Shown in pieces: positions 10,795 to 21,674 of a stretch of DNA of 64,000 bases. Both the position numbers and the translations under genes were made by a program. The notes under the pieces are model-generated. The model saw only the letters and a program-made list of their open reading frames with translations, was not told the origin of the DNA and did not search any database. Source of the stretch: Oscillospiraceae bacterium (lineage in GTDB: Bacteria; Bacillota; Clostridia; Oscillospirales; Ruminococcaceae); the NCBI GenBank assembly GCA_031266415.1, contig JAISBB010000001.1:62001-126000 (forward strand), read 5' to 3'. The first letter of the stretch is position 1. Every line of letters begins with the position of its first letter.

Positions 10795-11111
10795 TTTTTG
10801 TGCCTACAAATTCTTTGTTTTTTACCACCTTCTGGTAGCATATACCCCACTCGTGTTGGCTTTTTGCATTTCGGACACACTGGCATCACTTTACAAATAT
10901 AAAGCGGCGCTTCTACCTTTGCAATCCCGCCCGTTTCCCCTTGCTTTCGCGGCTTAATATGCTTAGTAGCTATATTGCACCCAGCAACAATAACTTTCTT
11001 TTCTTTTTTACTGATTTCTAAGATTTTACCACGCTTACCCTTCTCTTTCCCAGAAATAATGGCAACTGTGTCTCCCTTTTTAACATGTGATCTGTTCATC
11101 AACCGCAACAT
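10776..11111 (-). CDS. rplX: 50S ribosomal protein L24
   Basis: [46 protein letters not shown]. Confidence 0.95.
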   Translation of the reverse strand: MLRLMNRSHVKKGDTVAIISGKEKGKRGKILEISKKEKKVIVAGCNIATKHIKPRKQGETGGIAKVEAPLYICKVMPVCPKCKKPTRVGYMLPEGGKKQRICRHKNCGGTF

Positions 11112-11126
11112 CCTCCACCTTAAACC

Positions 11127-11537
11127 TTAAAGTACTTCCGGAGCCAAACTCAAAATTTTCATAAAATCTTTCTTATTCCGCAGCTCCCTTGCAACCGGCC
11201 CGAAAACACGAGTCCCTCTTGGCATTTTATCTTCCTTTTTTACTATAACTGCTGCATTTTCATCAAATCGAATGCAAGTTCCATCTTGGCGCTTAATTGT
11301 TCTGGTAGTTCGAACAATAACAGCGTAAACCACATCGCCTTTAGAAACCACACCATCTGGAATTGCTTTTTTTACAGAAGCAACAATAACATCGCCTACA
11401 TTAGCATAACGCCTGCGAGTCCCTCCCAGCACTTTAATACACATAAGTTCTTTTGCACCAGTATTATCAGCAACTTTAAGACGACTTTGCATCTGTACCA
11501 CAAAGCAAACCTCCCTTCCTGCCAAACCACATCTCAA
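11127..11537 (-). CDS. rplN: 50S ribosomal protein L14
   Basis: [64 protein letters not shown]. Confidence 0.96.
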   Translation of the reverse strand: MRCGLAGREVCFVVQMQSRLKVADNTGAKELMCIKVLGGTRRRYANVGDVIVASVKKAIPDGVVSKGDVVYAVIVRTTRTIKRQDGTCIRFDENAAVIVKKEDKMPRGTRVFGPVARELRNKKDFMKILSLAPEVL

Positions 11538-11671
11538 TTTTCAAATATCATAATATTTTTTAGAAGAATCAAATAAAAGCTTGTAATCTTGAAAACCTTA
11601 TAAAATTAACAATAACATTTCCAATATTGATGGCACCACACCTACACACAAGTCAATAAGCCTTACTTGTT

Positions 11672-11929
11672 TTATTTCGCCTTCTCTAGTATTTTAACTA
11701 AGCGCCATTTTTTCTCTCTTGAATATGGTCTAGTTTCCATAACTGAAACACGGTCACCAACACTGCATTCGTTTTTTTCATCGTGCACTTTGAACTTAAC
11801 TGTCTTTTTAACAATTTTTTTATAAAGAGGATCTTTCACACTATCTTCTACCGCAACCACAATAGTTTTTTCCATTTTGTTGCTTACAACTTTGCCAATT
11901 CTAATCTTTCTAAGGTTTCTTTCGGCCAT
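11672..11929 (-). CDS. rpsQ: 30S ribosomal protein S17
   Basis: [78 protein letters not shown]. Confidence 0.96.
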   Translation of the reverse strand: MAERNLRKIRIGKVVSNKMEKTIVVAVEDSVKDPLYKKIVKKTVKFKVHDEKNECSVGDRVSVMETRPYSREKKWRLVKILEKAK

Positions 11930-11932
11930 AGT

Positions 11933-12145
11933 CTAGACCCTCTCCCCCTTTTCTGAATTAATTTTTTGAGTAATTATTGTTTTTATCCTTGCAATATCTT
12001 TTTTTATCACACTTATTTTCATAGGATTTTCAAGTTGATTTATTACATATTGGAAGCGCAAGTTAAAAAGCTCTACTTTTAATTCTGCTAATTTCGCGTT
12101 AAGTTGATCTATTGTTTGTTTACGAAAGTCGTCAGCCTTTTTCAC
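11933..12145 (-). CDS. rpmC: 50S ribosomal protein L29
   Basis: [50 protein letters not shown]. Confidence 0.95.
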   Translation of the reverse strand: MKKADDFRKQTIDQLNAKLAELKVELFNLRFQYVINQLENPMKISVIKKDIARIKTIITQKINSEKGERV

Positions 12146-12576
12146 TCACTGCCCCCTCCTTCCAAATTTGCCCTTTTAACAAATTTGCACTTTACAGGAA
12201 GTTTATGGCTAGCAAGCCTCATTGCTTCTTTGGCACTTTCCTCAGGTACCCCGTTCATCTCGAACATAACTCTACCAGGCTTAACCACAGCAACCCAATA
12301 CTCCGGATTACCCTTCCCAGACCCCATGCGAACACCTGCTGGTTTTTTCGTTGCCGATTTATCTGGGAATATCTTAATCCAAACTTGCCCGCCACGCTTA
12401 ATATAACGCGTCATTGCAATACGAGCCGCTTCAATTTGCGCAGAAGTTATCCAAGCAGGCTCTAAACTTTGCAAACCATAATCACCATAAGTTACTTTGT
12501 TTCCTCTTCTAGCAATTCCTTTCATTCTACCTCTGTGAATCTTTCTGTACTTCGGCCGCTTTGGTAATAACATCAA
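12142..12576 (-). CDS. rplP: 50S ribosomal protein L16
   Basis: [73 protein letters not shown]. Confidence 0.97.
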   Translation of the reverse strand: MMLLPKRPKYRKIHRGRMKGIARRGNKVTYGDYGLQSLEPAWITSAQIEAARIAMTRYIKRGGQVWIKIFPDKSATKKPAGVRMGSGKGNPEYWVAVVKPGRVMFEMNGVPEESAKEAMRLASHKLPVKCKFVKRANLEGGGSE

Positions 12577-13274
12577 CCACGACCTCCTTCCTCCCGTACC
12601 TTACTTTCATTTTTCCTCAGAACCGTTTTTTTTAAAACCATTCCACGGTAAACCCAAACACGAACACCAATTTTACCATATGTAGTATTTGCTTCCGCAA
12701 AACCATAGTCAATATCCGCCCGCAAAGTGTGCAGCGGAATCGTTCCTTCGTGGTAATGCTCCGTTCTAGCAATTTCGGCCCCACCAAGTCGCCCAGAAAC
12801 CATAATTTTAATTCCAAGCGTTCCTGCACTCATAGCACGTTGAATAGATTGCTTCATCACACGTCGAAACGAAGCCCTTTTTTCTAGTTGCAGAGCAACG
12901 CCTTCTGCAATTAACTGTGCAACAGTATCGATATTTTTAACTTCCACAACATTAATATAGATTGATTTCTTTTCATCGTTGTTTTGATTAATCAACTGTT
13001 CGCACGCCAAACGCACTTGCTCAATATTTTTACCGCCCTCGCCAATTACTCTACCTGGCTTCGCGCAAAAAATATTAATCCACACTTTATCAGAATCTCG
13101 CCTTATTTCTATCTGTGGCACACCAGATTCAAACAACTTGTTTTTTAAAAATTTTCGAATTTTATAATCCTCTATTAACCATTTGCTAAAATTTTTTTTG
13201 TTGCCAAGCCAATGTGAAACCCAAGGTTGATTTATACCAATGCGTAAAGCACGTGGATTAACTTTCTGCCCCAT
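12573..13274 (-). CDS. rpsC: 30S ribosomal protein S3
   Basis: [47 protein letters not shown]...KH-type [12 protein letters not shown]. Confidence 0.97.
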   Translation of the reverse strand: MGQKVNPRALRIGINQPWVSHWLGNKKNFSKWLIEDYKIRKFLKNKLFESGVPQIEIRRDSDKVWINIFCAKPGRVIGEGGKNIEQVRLACEQLINQNNDEKKSIYINVVEVKNIDTVAQLIAEGVALQLEKRASFRRVMKQSIQRAMSAGTLGIKIMVSGRLGGAEIARTEHYHEGTIPLHTLRADIDYGFAEANTTYGKIGVRVWVYRGMVLKKTVLRKNESKVREEGGRG

Positions 13275-13285
13275 TTTTTGCCTCC

Positions 13286-13648
13286 CTAACTCTTCTCTTT
13301 AAGAACTATTGTAATGTGCGAAGTCCTTTTTAAAATCCTAGTTGATCTCCCATGAGACAATGGCCTCATTCGTTTTAAAATCGACCCCGGGCACACAAAG
13401 CATTTAGCAACATATAAATTTTCAACATTCATATTCAAATTATTCCCTGCATTCGCTGCTGCCGACCTCAAAAGCTTAAGCAACGGTTCACAAGCGGATT
13501 TTCTAGTGTGAATCAAAATTGCTGCGGCAACATTAATTGGTTTATTTCGAATCTGATCTAAAACAATTTGCACTTTTCGCGGCGCAATTCTAAGGGATTT
13601 AAGATGCGCTATCGCCTCCATAAAAACTGCTTTCCTCCTCACCTGCAA
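13286..13648 (-). CDS. rplV: 50S ribosomal protein L22 (start probably ATG at 13621)
   Basis: [36 protein letters not shown]... Confidence 0.95.
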   Translation of the reverse strand: MQVRRKAVFMEAIAHLKSLRIAPRKVQIVLDQIRNKPINVAAAILIHTRKSACEPLLKLLRSAAANAGNNLNMNVENLYVAKCFVCPGSILKRMRPLSHGRSTRILKRTSHITIVLKEKS

Positions 13649-13671
13649 ACAATTTCACCTGCAAACAATTT
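13640..13671. repeat. 16-bp exact tandem duplication upstream of rplV
   Basis: (CACCTGCAAACAATTT)x2 at 13640-13655 and 13656-13671. Confidence 0.9.
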
Positions 13672-13772
13672 GTTCCCGCTATTGCCCATAATAATCCACA
13701 ACATTATTTTAATTTTTCCAATTTTCAAAAAAAACAATAGCAAAATCAACTCTTGTGTTACATTAATTTCAT

Positions 13773-14051
13773 TTAACCTGTGTTTGACTTTTTCGTTCCC
13801 GCATGCCTTTTAAAAGTTCGCGTTGGAACAAATTCGCCTAGTTTATGCCCTACCATATCCTCGGTCATATATATTGGCACATGTTTTCGACCATCGTGGA
13901 TCGCAATTGTGATCCCCACAAACTCAGGGAAAATTGTTGAGGCGCGACTCCAAGTTCTTAATATTTTTTTTTCACCTGTTTTATTCATTTCCTGCGCCCG
14001 TTTCAAGAGTTTAGGGTGCACAAATGGCCCCTTCTTAACACTTCGGCTCAC
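13773..14051 (-). CDS. rpsS: 30S ribosomal protein S19
   Basis: [80 protein letters not shown]. Confidence 0.97.
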   Translation of the reverse strand: MSRSVKKGPFVHPKLLKRAQEMNKTGEKKILRTWSRASTIFPEFVGITIAIHDGRKHVPIYMTEDMVGHKLGEFVPTRTFKRHAGTKKSNTG

Positions 14052-14065
14052 TCTTTAATCTCCCC

Positions 14066-14938
14066 TTATTTCGCATTACAACGTTTCACAATAAATTTAT
14101 TTGTTCTGTGATGTTTGTTCCTTGTTTTATATCCCAAGGTCGGTTTCCCCCAAGGAGTTCGCGGCCCCGGCTTCCCAATTGGAGCCTTCCCCTCGCCTCC
14201 ACCATGTGGGTGATCACAAGGATTCATTGCGGAACCACGAACTGTCGGCCGCCACCCCATATGCCTTTTTCTTCCAGCTTTTCCGATATTAACATTTTCG
14301 TGGTCTAAATTGCCAACCTGGCCAATTGTGGCCATACAAATCACTCTAATTTTTCTAAGTTCTCCGGAAGGTAATTTAATTAAAGCATAATCTCCTTCCT
14401 TTGCCATTAACTGCGCAAAAACACCTGCTGACCTGACCAATTGAGCACCTCTTCCCGGGTGCAATTCAATATTGTGGATAAAAGTTCCAACAGGCATATC
14501 ACATAACCGCAAAGCATTCCCTGACTTAACGTCAGACTCTTCACCCGTTTCAAGAGTGGAACCAACTCTAACCTCATGCGGTGCAACAATATATCTTTTT
14601 TCACCATCTTCATATTTAACCAAAGAAATAAAGGCCGTTCTGTTAGGGTCATATTCTAAAGAAACAACTGTTGCTTTCACACCAACCTTATCTCTTTTGA
14701 AATCAATCACACGATACTTAACTCGGTTACCACCACCATGATGCCTAACCGTTATTCTTCCATAGCTATTTCGCCCTGATTTTTTTTTCAATTTTCGAAG
14801 TAAACTCTTCTCCGGAGCAGTTTTCGAAAGCTCAGAATAGTCCACAACCGTCATCTGACGCCTTGAAGGAGTAACTGGCTTATATTTTTTTACTGCCAAA
14901 CCTAACCACCCTTTCAATAAAACCCCTTTTGCAAACAC
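14066..14938 (-). CDS. rplB: 50S ribosomal protein L2
   Basis: [66 protein letters not shown]...[17 protein letters not shown]. Confidence 0.97.
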   Translation of the reverse strand: MFAKGVLLKGWLGLAVKKYKPVTPSRRQMTVVDYSELSKTAPEKSLLRKLKKKSGRNSYGRITVRHHGGGNRVKYRVIDFKRDKVGVKATVVSLEYDPNRTAFISLVKYEDGEKRYIVAPHEVRVGSTLETGEESDVKSGNALRLCDMPVGTFIHNIELHPGRGAQLVRSAGVFAQLMAKEGDYALIKLPSGELRKIRVICMATIGQVGNLDHENVNIGKAGRKRHMGWRPTVRGSAMNPCDHPHGGGEGKAPIGKPGPRTPWGKPTLGYKTRNKHHRTNKFIVKRCNAK

Positions 14939-14950
14939 CTAAACTTAAAA

Positions 14951-15247
14951 TCAATTCAAATTATCAAAAAACTCTATTCCTTTTGAATCAGCAGTAAGGG
15001 AAACAATTGCTTTCTTCCAATCTGACCGGAACCCAATATTTTTCCCAAATCGTTTTTGTCGGCCCCACACATTCATGGTATTTACTTTCTTAACTTTAAC
15101 ACCGAATATTTCTTCAATTGCTTTTGCAATTTCGATTTTATTGGCACCTTTGTCAACCTTAAAGGTATATTTCTTTTCCGGCAAAAGTTTTATACTAGCT
15201 TCTGTAACAATAGGTTTATCGATGATATCGTAAGCACTTTTTTTCAC
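14951..15247 (-). CDS. rplW: 50S ribosomal protein L23
   Basis: AYDIIDKPIVTEASIKLLPEKKYTFKVDKGANKIEIAKAIEEIFGVKVKKVNTMNVWGRQKRFGK. Confidence 0.96.
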   Translation of the reverse strand: MKKSAYDIIDKPIVTEASIKLLPEKKYTFKVDKGANKIEIAKAIEEIFGVKVKKVNTMNVWGRQKRFGKNIGFRSDWKKAIVSLTADSKGIEFFDNLN

Positions 15248-15871
15248 TCAAGCATACACCTCCTCAATTTTAGCAACGGCGGTTTTTACAATAACAAGAG
15301 TGTCAAAATTCAATATATCATAAACATTTAAAGTGTTAACACAAGCAGTTTTAACTCCTTCAATGTTTCGCGCACTGCGTACCACAAAATTATCAACTGC
15401 CGGAAGTACAATCAATGCCTTTCTGACCTTTAATGCTTTCAAAATCGATGCCATTTCCTGCGTTTTATATCGCTCAAACTGCAATTCATCTAAAACTATT
15501 AATTCTTTGCTTAAAAACTTACTTGAAAACGCGGACTTTAATGCTAATCTACGTGTTTTTTTAGTTAATGAATATCTATAGCTTCTTGGCTTGGGCCCTA
15601 ACGCAACACCACCATGGTACCACTGCGGCGCTCTAATTGATCCCTGCCGAGCACGCCCAGTTCCTTTCTGTCGCCAAGGTTTTTTCCCACCACCACGAAC
15701 TTCGGCGCGTGTTAAGGTAGATTGTGTTCCCTGGCGCTGATTGGCTAAATAATTCACAACAGCCATGTGCATTACAATGACATTTGGTGCTCTCCCAAAA
15801 ATATCGGCAGAAAGGTCAACAGCACCCACAGAATTCCCATTCCTGTCTAGAACATCAATCTTCGGCACCAT
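15248..15871 (-). CDS. rplD: 50S ribosomal protein L4
   Basis: VNYLANQRQGTQSTLTRAEVRGGGKKPWRQKGTGRARQGSIRAPQWYHGGVALGPKPRSY. Confidence 0.96.
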   Translation of the reverse strand: MVPKIDVLDRNGNSVGAVDLSADIFGRAPNVIVMHMAVVNYLANQRQGTQSTLTRAEVRGGGKKPWRQKGTGRARQGSIRAPQWYHGGVALGPKPRSYRYSLTKKTRRLALKSAFSSKFLSKELIVLDELQFERYKTQEMASILKALKVRKALIVLPAVDNFVVRSARNIEGVKTACVNTLNVYDILNFDTLVIVKTAVAKIEEVYA

Positions 15872-15880
15872 AATCCCCCC

Positions 15881-16510
15881 TCACGATTTTTTACTGTCGG
15901 TAACACAAATTACGCTGCCACACGAACCAGGAACCGCACCCTTAACAACCAAAAGATTATTCTCAACATCAATATCCACAACTTTTAAATTTTGAACTGT
16001 AACCCGCTTTGCACCAAGGTGGCCGGCCATTTTCTTGCCTTTCATTACCCTACCAGGAGTACTACAAGAACCCAAAGAACCCCCGTGTCGATGAACAGGT
16101 CCAGTTCCGTGAGTTTCTTTCAGCCTTTGTGAATTCCACCTTTTAATAGGCCCCGCATACCCTTTACCCTTGCTTATACCCCACACATCAACGCTATCGC
16201 CCATCTCAAAGCCATCTACTTTAACAATATCACCAACATTAAACGGCGAACAATCATCCAATCTAAATTCTTTTAAAAATCTTTTTCCACCAAGATTATT
16301 TTTTTCAAAAAGACCACGGCAGGGCTTTGAAAGCACTCCAAGAGAAACATCTCCAAATCCAATCTGAATTGCATTGTACCCTTCTTTTTCTTGACTTTTT
16401 TTCTGTGTTACAACACAAGGCCCTGCCTCTAACACAGTGACTGGAATTACTTTACCTTCTACAAAAATTTGCGTCATTCCAAGCTTCTTTGCTACAATAA
16501 ATTTTTTCAT
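15881..16510 (-). CDS. rplC: 50S ribosomal protein L3
   Basis: MKKFIVAKKLGMTQIFVEGKVIPVTVLEAGPCVVTQKKS...RHGGSLGSCSTPGRVMKGKKMAGHLGAKRVTVQNL. Confidence 0.97.
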   Translation of the reverse strand: MKKFIVAKKLGMTQIFVEGKVIPVTVLEAGPCVVTQKKSQEKEGYNAIQIGFGDVSLGVLSKPCRGLFEKNNLGGKRFLKEFRLDDCSPFNVGDIVKVDGFEMGDSVDVWGISKGKGYAGPIKRWNSQRLKETHGTGPVHRHGGSLGSCSTPGRVMKGKKMAGHLGAKRVTVQNLKVVDIDVENNLLVVKGAVPGSCGSVICVTDSKKS

Positions 16511-16567
16511 TCCATATTCCTCCTGGTTATTGGTTGAGAGTCACCTCGACATTACCTCATATAGAAT

Positions 16568-16879
16568 CTACATTGTAACTGCAACTTCAACTCCTGCTGG
16601 CAACTCCAAACTAGTTAATGCTTTCATCGCCTCGTTTGTTAAGTTAAACATGTCTATAAATCGTTTGTGAGTTCTGATTTCAAATTGCTCTCTACTATCT
16701 TTATATTTATGAACCGCTCTAAGAATTGTAATGATTTCTTTTTTGGTTGGCAAGGGAATCGGCCCCGAAATTACAGCACCAAAACGGTTCCCTACCTCTA
16801 AAATTTTCTCTACCGCTTGATCTACTAAATTGTGATCATAACTTTTTAATTTTATTCTCATCTTTTTACCGTCAATCAA
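16568..16879 (-). CDS. rpsJ: 30S ribosomal protein S10
   Basis: [24 protein letters not shown]...[39 protein letters not shown]. Confidence 0.97.
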   Translation of the reverse strand: MIDGKKMRIKLKSYDHNLVDQAVEKILEVGNRFGAVISGPIPLPTKKEIITILRAVHKYKDSREQFEIRTHKRFIDMFNLTNEAMKALTSLELPAGVEVAVTM

Positions 16880-16974
16880 TGCAATTCGCCCCCCAGGTTC
16901 AAAAGTTCAAAACCGTTCCACGTGTTTTTTTAACAACACAAAAAATTCCCCGCCCAAATTAATCACACCAGACC

Positions 16975-17003
16975 ATTCTACACGAACAAATTTAAAAAAG
17001 CAA
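16975..17003 (-). promoter_or_regulatory. Predicted promoter of the S10 operon
   Basis: On minus: TTGCTT - 17 nt - TAGAAT, about 95 nt before rpsJ. Confidence 0.55.
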
Positions 17004-17049
17004 TACCCTCAACCTAAAATATTTTATTTTTTTACAAATTACTTTTATT

Positions 17050-17187
17050 TTAAAACACAGCAACTGCAATTGCTCCCACACAGCCAAAAATCCATACTGC
17101 ATTTCTACTCCCGCTGCTTAAAATAAAGCCACCACAAATCAACACATTAGCTTCGTTTCCAAAATTTAGAACAGTATCGCCTTTCAC
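17050..17187 (-). CDS. Putative 45-aa small ORF between dnaE and the S10 promoter
   Basis: GTG start: (M)KGDTVLNFGNEANVLICGGFILSSGSRNAVWIFGCVGAIAVAVF*; hydrophobic C-terminus; no clear family. Confidence 0.25.
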   Translation of the reverse strand: MKGDTVLNFGNEANVLICGGFILSSGSRNAVWIFGCVGAIAVAVF

Positions 17188-17218
17188 ACAATCACCAGTT
17201 TACAAAACATGTTTAAAA

Positions 17219-20200
17219 TCAGTCAACAAACCTTACATTTTTTTCACCCAAAATTTTTCCAAGTTCTTCTATTAAAGTTAAATTTTGTGCAATCCACAAC
17301 CGATTGGGCACCAACTTTGCATTTTTTTCGCCTTCAAATAACATATATACCTTTGTTGTTCCGTTGAAAATTTCCAGTAAATTCTCAACTTTTTTATATG
17401 ACGGCGAATCCATGGTATCAATTTTAAGGTACAACCCTTTTCTAGTAGTTGATTGTGGCATAAGTAAAAATTCTTCCAGAGTTTGTAATTTTAAAACTAA
17501 AATTTTAGGAGTGGATTCTTCTTTTGCCTCTACCTTTCCTGTTGCAACAACAATGGCCCCCGTATTCACAAGATGCCGAAAAGGATTATATACCTTGGGA
17601 AATAACACCAATTCAATACTGGCCGTTTGATCTTCAGCAACACAAAATGCCATTTCTTCACCGCCGCGAGTCAAAATTCGCTGCACTGAAACAACCACTC
17701 CAACAATCGTTGCTGTTTCGGAAGACTCTAAGGCAGAAATTTCAGAAATCCTAGATTTATCAAGCTTTCCTTCATATTTACTTAACGGGTGAGAAGAAAG
17801 ATAAATGCCAAGCGATTCTTTTTCTAAATTAGCCAATTCCGCAATAGAGAACTCTTCCTTAATAGAGAACTCTTCCTTGCAAGAATTTACCTTCACTTCT
17901 TCTTCTGTAACTCCAAACAAACTAATTTGGCCCTTTACTTTACTTTTTGCATCATTTCCAACATTATCTAAAATTTGCTCAAAACACCCCAAAAGTTCTT
18001 TCCTTGTTTCCCCCAGTGAATCAAAACATCCTGCCTTAACAAGATTTTCTACTGCACGTTTATTTAAGTCAAAACCGTACATACGCTCACAAAAATTTCT
18101 AAAATTTTTAAATTTCGCCACTTGTTGTTGCTTCCCAACTTGTTCCACAAATTTACGCCCCGCACTCTTAACGGCAAACAATCCAAATCGAATTTGCTCT
18201 CCTTCAACTCTAAATTCGGCCCCACTAGCATTTATATCCGGCGGCAAAACTTTTATTTTCAGCTTCGCGCACTCCGCAACATATTCCTTTAATTTGTCTT
18301 GATTATATGCAACACTAGTGAATAACGACGCAAAATACTCATACGGATAAAAACATTTAAGATATGCTGTTTGGTAAGAAATTGTTGCATACGCTGCGGC
18401 ATGTGACTTATTAAATGCATATGAAGCGAAACTACTCATATCATCAAAAATCTCATTTGCTACTTTTTCGGGGACCCCATTTGCAATTGCACCCACACAC
18501 AAAATACTGCCTTTGCCTTCTTTTCCATAAATAAAATTGTGGCGTTCCTTTTCCAAAACATCTGCTTTCTTTTTTGCCATTGCACGCCGCACCAAATCCG
18601 CGCCGGCATATGAATATCCGGCAAGTTTCCGAAAAATTTCCATAACTTGCTCTTGGTAGACAATGCAACCGTATGTAACCTCTAGAATTGGCTGCAATAA
18701 CATATGTTTATAGCGAATTCCCTTTTTGTTTTCTTTATTTTTAATATATGTGGGAATAGAATCAATTGGCCCCGGCCGAAAAAGTGCAACAATGGCCATA
18801 ATATCTTCAATTGATTCTGGTTTCAGGTTAATCAAAACTTGCCGGATTCCACTTGACGCTTCAAACTGAAACACCCCCTTCCCCAACCCAAGTGAAAGCA
18901 TTTTAAAAACATCTGTTTCTTCATAAGAAATGGATTCAATGCAAAATTCTGGCTTCTTCTTTTTTATTAATTTCTCGGTATCGCTAATCACAGTTAAACA
19001 TTTAAGACCTAAGAAATCCATTTTAAGAAGCCCCAACTCATCCAAAGTAACCATTGGGAACTGAGTAATTATATTTTCTTGTATCTTTTGCAATGGCACA
19101 ATCGTATCCACGGGTTCTTTGGTAATAACAACACCAGCGGCATGAGTAGAGCAGTGCCTTGGCATTCCTTCTAGTTTCATTGCCATATCTATAATCTCTT
19201 TTACTTCCGGATTAGTTTCATACATTTCTTTCAATTCTGGCACAATTGAAATGGATTTTTCAATTGAAATCCCAATTTCAGTTGGAATAAGTTTTGCAAC
19301 ACTATCTGCCAAAGAATAAGAAAAATTCATTGCTCTGGCAACATCTCGAATCGCCAATTTTGCCGCCATCGTTCCAAATGTGGCAATTTGAGAAACATGA
19401 TCTTCCCCATATTTGCTAATTACATAATCTATTACTTCTTGACGACGTTCATAGCAAAAATCAATATCGAAATCAGGCATGCTTATCCTCTCTGGATTTA
19501 AAAATCGTTCAAAAAATAGGCTATATTTTATTGGGTCAATTCCCGTTATTCCTATGCAATAGGCAACCAAACTGCCAGCACCAGAACCTCTTCCCGGACC
19601 TACAGGAATCCCGTTTTCTTTTGCATATTTAACAAAATCCATAACTATCAAAAAATAATCAACATATCCCATACTTTTAATTACAGAAATTTCATATTCT
19701 AAACGATCTTTCAAACTTTGGTCACAGTTTTCACCATAAATTCTAGCAAGTCCATCTTGGCAAAGCTTCACAAAAAAATGTTCATTTGTTTCTTCACCCG
19801 AAATCTCAAAACTGGGAAGTTTTGTTATGTGAAATTCAAAATCAATATCACATTTTTCAACTACTTCCATAGTGTTAAACACTGCTTCTGGGAACTCATT
19901 AAAAGCTTCATACATTTGGGATTCACTTTTCATATAAAACTCATCTGAAGAAAATTTCATGTTTGGGGCATCAACAGTTGAATTAGTTTGAATGCAAAGC
20001 AACACCATATGCATATTGTAGTCTTCTTTTTTAATATAGTGAACATCATTGGTTGCAACTGCCTTTATTTCAAGTTGCTTTGAAAGCTTAATCAAATGCT
20101 CATTAATAATCTGGCACTCTGGAGTATTATAATTTTGCAACTCAAGATAATAATCACCACCAAAAAGCCCTTTATAGAACTGAGCAACATTCAATGCTTC

Positions 20201-20659
20201 ATTGTAATCATTTGCCAATATCCTTCTGGGAAGCTCTCCAGCCATACAAGCGGAAAGGCAAATCAACCCATTGTGATATTTTTGAAGTAATTCCTTATCA
20301 ATACGCGGCTTAACATAAAATCCTTCGGTAAAAGAAAGCGAAACCATCTTTATTAAATTTTTATAACCCTCGTTATCTTTGCACAGCAAAATCAAGTGAT
20401 TACTTTTTCCATCTAATTTAAATTCTTTATCAAACCTTGTTCGTTGCGCCACATAAACTTCACAACCAATTAATGGTTTTATTCCCTCTTTTTTCGCAGC
20501 TTTATAAAAATCAATAACACCGTACATCACACCGTGGTCTGTAATTGCAGATGCAACCTGCTGTAACTCCTTTGTTCGCGTAACAATTTGATTTATCCTG
20601 CAAGCGCCATCCAACAAACTAAATTCACTGTGAAGATGAAGATTTGCAAATTTTTCCAT
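17219..20659 (-). CDS. dnaE: DNA polymerase III subunit alpha (DnaE type)
   Basis: PHP motifs (LHLHSEFSLLDGACRI, ITDHGVMYG), polymerase site PDFDIDFCYERRQEVIDYV, GPGRGSGAGSLVAYCIGIT. Confidence 0.96.
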   Translation of the reverse strand: MEKFANLHLHSEFSLLDGACRINQIVTRTKELQQVASAITDHGVMYGVIDFYKAAKKEGIKPLIGCEVYVAQRTRFDKEFKLDGKSNHLILLCKDNEGYKNLIKMVSLSFTEGFYVKPRIDKELLQKYHNGLICLSACMAGELPRRILANDYNEALNVAQFYKGLFGGDYYLELQNYNTPECQIINEHLIKLSKQLEIKAVATNDVHYIKKEDYNMHMVLLCIQTNSTVDAPNMKFSSDEFYMKSESQMYEAFNEFPEAVFNTMEVVEKCDIDFEFHITKLPSFEISGEETNEHFFVKLCQDGLARIYGENCDQSLKDRLEYEISVIKSMGYVDYFLIVMDFVKYAKENGIPVGPGRGSGAGSLVAYCIGITGIDPIKYSLFFERFLNPERISMPDFDIDFCYERRQEVIDYVISKYGEDHVSQIATFGTMAAKLAIRDVARAMNFSYSLADSVAKLIPTEIGISIEKSISIVPELKEMYETNPEVKEIIDMAMKLEGMPRHCSTHAAGVVITKEPVDTIVPLQKIQENIITQFPMVTLDELGLLKMDFLGLKCLTVISDTEKLIKKKKPEFCIESISYEETDVFKMLSLGLGKGVFQFEASSGIRQVLINLKPESIEDIMAIVALFRPGPIDSIPTYIKNKENKKGIRYKHMLLQPILEVTYGCIVYQEQVMEIFRKLAGYSYAGADLVRRAMAKKKADVLEKERHNFIYGKEGKGSILCVGAIANGVPEKVANEIFDDMSSFASYAFNKSHAAAYATISYQTAYLKCFYPYEYFASLFTSVAYNQDKLKEYVAECAKLKIKVLPPDINASGAEFRVEGEQIRFGLFAVKSAGRKFVEQVGKQQQVAKFKNFRNFCERMYGFDLNKRAVENLVKAGCFDSLGETRKELLGCFEQILDNVGNDAKSKVKGQISLFGVTEEEVKVNSCKEEFSIKEEFSIAELANLEKESLGIYLSSHPLSKYEGKLDKSRISEISALESSETATIVGVVVSVQRILTRGGEEMAFCVAEDQTASIELVLFPKVYNPFRHLVNTGAIVVATGKVEAKEESTPKILVLKLQTLEEFLLMPQSTTRKGLYLKIDTMDSPSYKKVENLLEIFNGTTKVYMLFEGEKNAKLVPNRLWIAQNLTLIEELGKILGEKNVRFVD
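17843..17878. repeat. 18-bp exact in-frame tandem duplication inside dnaE
   Basis: (AATAGAGAACTCTTCCTT)x2, giving KEEFSI-KEEFSI. Confidence 0.95.
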
Positions 20660-20768
20660 TCAAACACCCTTGCCTTACAAATTTTAAAAAAATAACCACT
20701 CTCGTCGTAAATCACAATACGACAAAAGCAGTTTATAACAAACTAACAAATTCCAAACCCTAGCACCT

Positions 20769-21665
20769 TTAAGTTAACCCAAGACTTTCAAAAAGTTGTT
20801 TTTTGTTCCGCCAACCTTCTTTTACTTTTACCCAGCACTGTAAATTTACTTTCCGCCCTAAAAAAAAAACGATTTCTAGCCGACTTTCTGTTGCTATTTT
20901 TTTTAACATCTCTCCGTTTTTTCCAATAATAATCCCCTTATGATTTTTTTTATCACACAAAATATGAACATCAATATCAATTAATTCGGATTTTGACCTC
21001 TTTTTTATTTTTTCAGTTACCACAGCAACCGAATGAGGGACTTCTTCGCTAAGATTCATCAAAATTCGCTCACGAACTATTTCCGCAACAATAAACTTCT
21101 CTGGCTGATTTGTTACAGAACCTTCTGGGAAAAAATGCGGTCCTTTTGTTGAGTAACTTTCAAACACATTTAATAAATCCGCAATTCCATCGCCAGTGAA
21201 AGCAGAAACGGGAATAATTTCACTAAAATCGTATTCCGTTTTAAATAATTCCATCCGATGCAGAATTTTAGATTTATCTTTAAGTTTATCGATTTTTGAG
21301 AGAATTAAAATCACTTTTTGCTTCTGTTTTTGAATTTCGTTTAACAAAGTCAACTCAGAACTGGCTATTTTATCTCCAATTGCTTCTGCAACAAACGCGA
21401 CCAAATCAACATCAGAAATCGACTTAAACACCTGCGAAACCATGTAATTGCCTAATTGCGTTTTTGGCTTGCACAAACCTGGCGTATCTGTAAATACAAA
21501 CTGCATCTTGCCAGTTGTTAAAACTCCAGATATGCGCATTCGCGTTGTTTGAGGTTTGTTTGTTACAATAGCAATCTTCGCCCCAATTAAACGGTTCAAT
21601 AAAGATGACTTGCCAACATTTGGCTTGCCAACAATTGCAATAAATGCCGCTTGTGTATCCCCCAT
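20769..21665 (-). CDS. era: GTPase Era
   Basis: GKPNVGKSSLLN, DTPGL, SKIDKL, C-terminal KH domain. Confidence 0.95.
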   Translation of the reverse strand: MGDTQAAFIAIVGKPNVGKSSLLNRLIGAKIAIVTNKPQTTRMRISGVLTTGKMQFVFTDTPGLCKPKTQLGNYMVSQVFKSISDVDLVAFVAEAIGDKIASSELTLLNEIQKQKQKVILILSKIDKLKDKSKILHRMELFKTEYDFSEIIPVSAFTGDGIADLLNVFESYSTKGPHFFPEGSVTNQPEKFIVAEIVRERILMNLSEEVPHSVAVVTEKIKKRSKSELIDIDVHILCDKKNHKGIIIGKNGEMLKKIATESRLEIVFFLGRKVNLQCWVKVKEGWRNKKQLFESLGLT

Positions 21666-21674
21666 TACTTCAAA

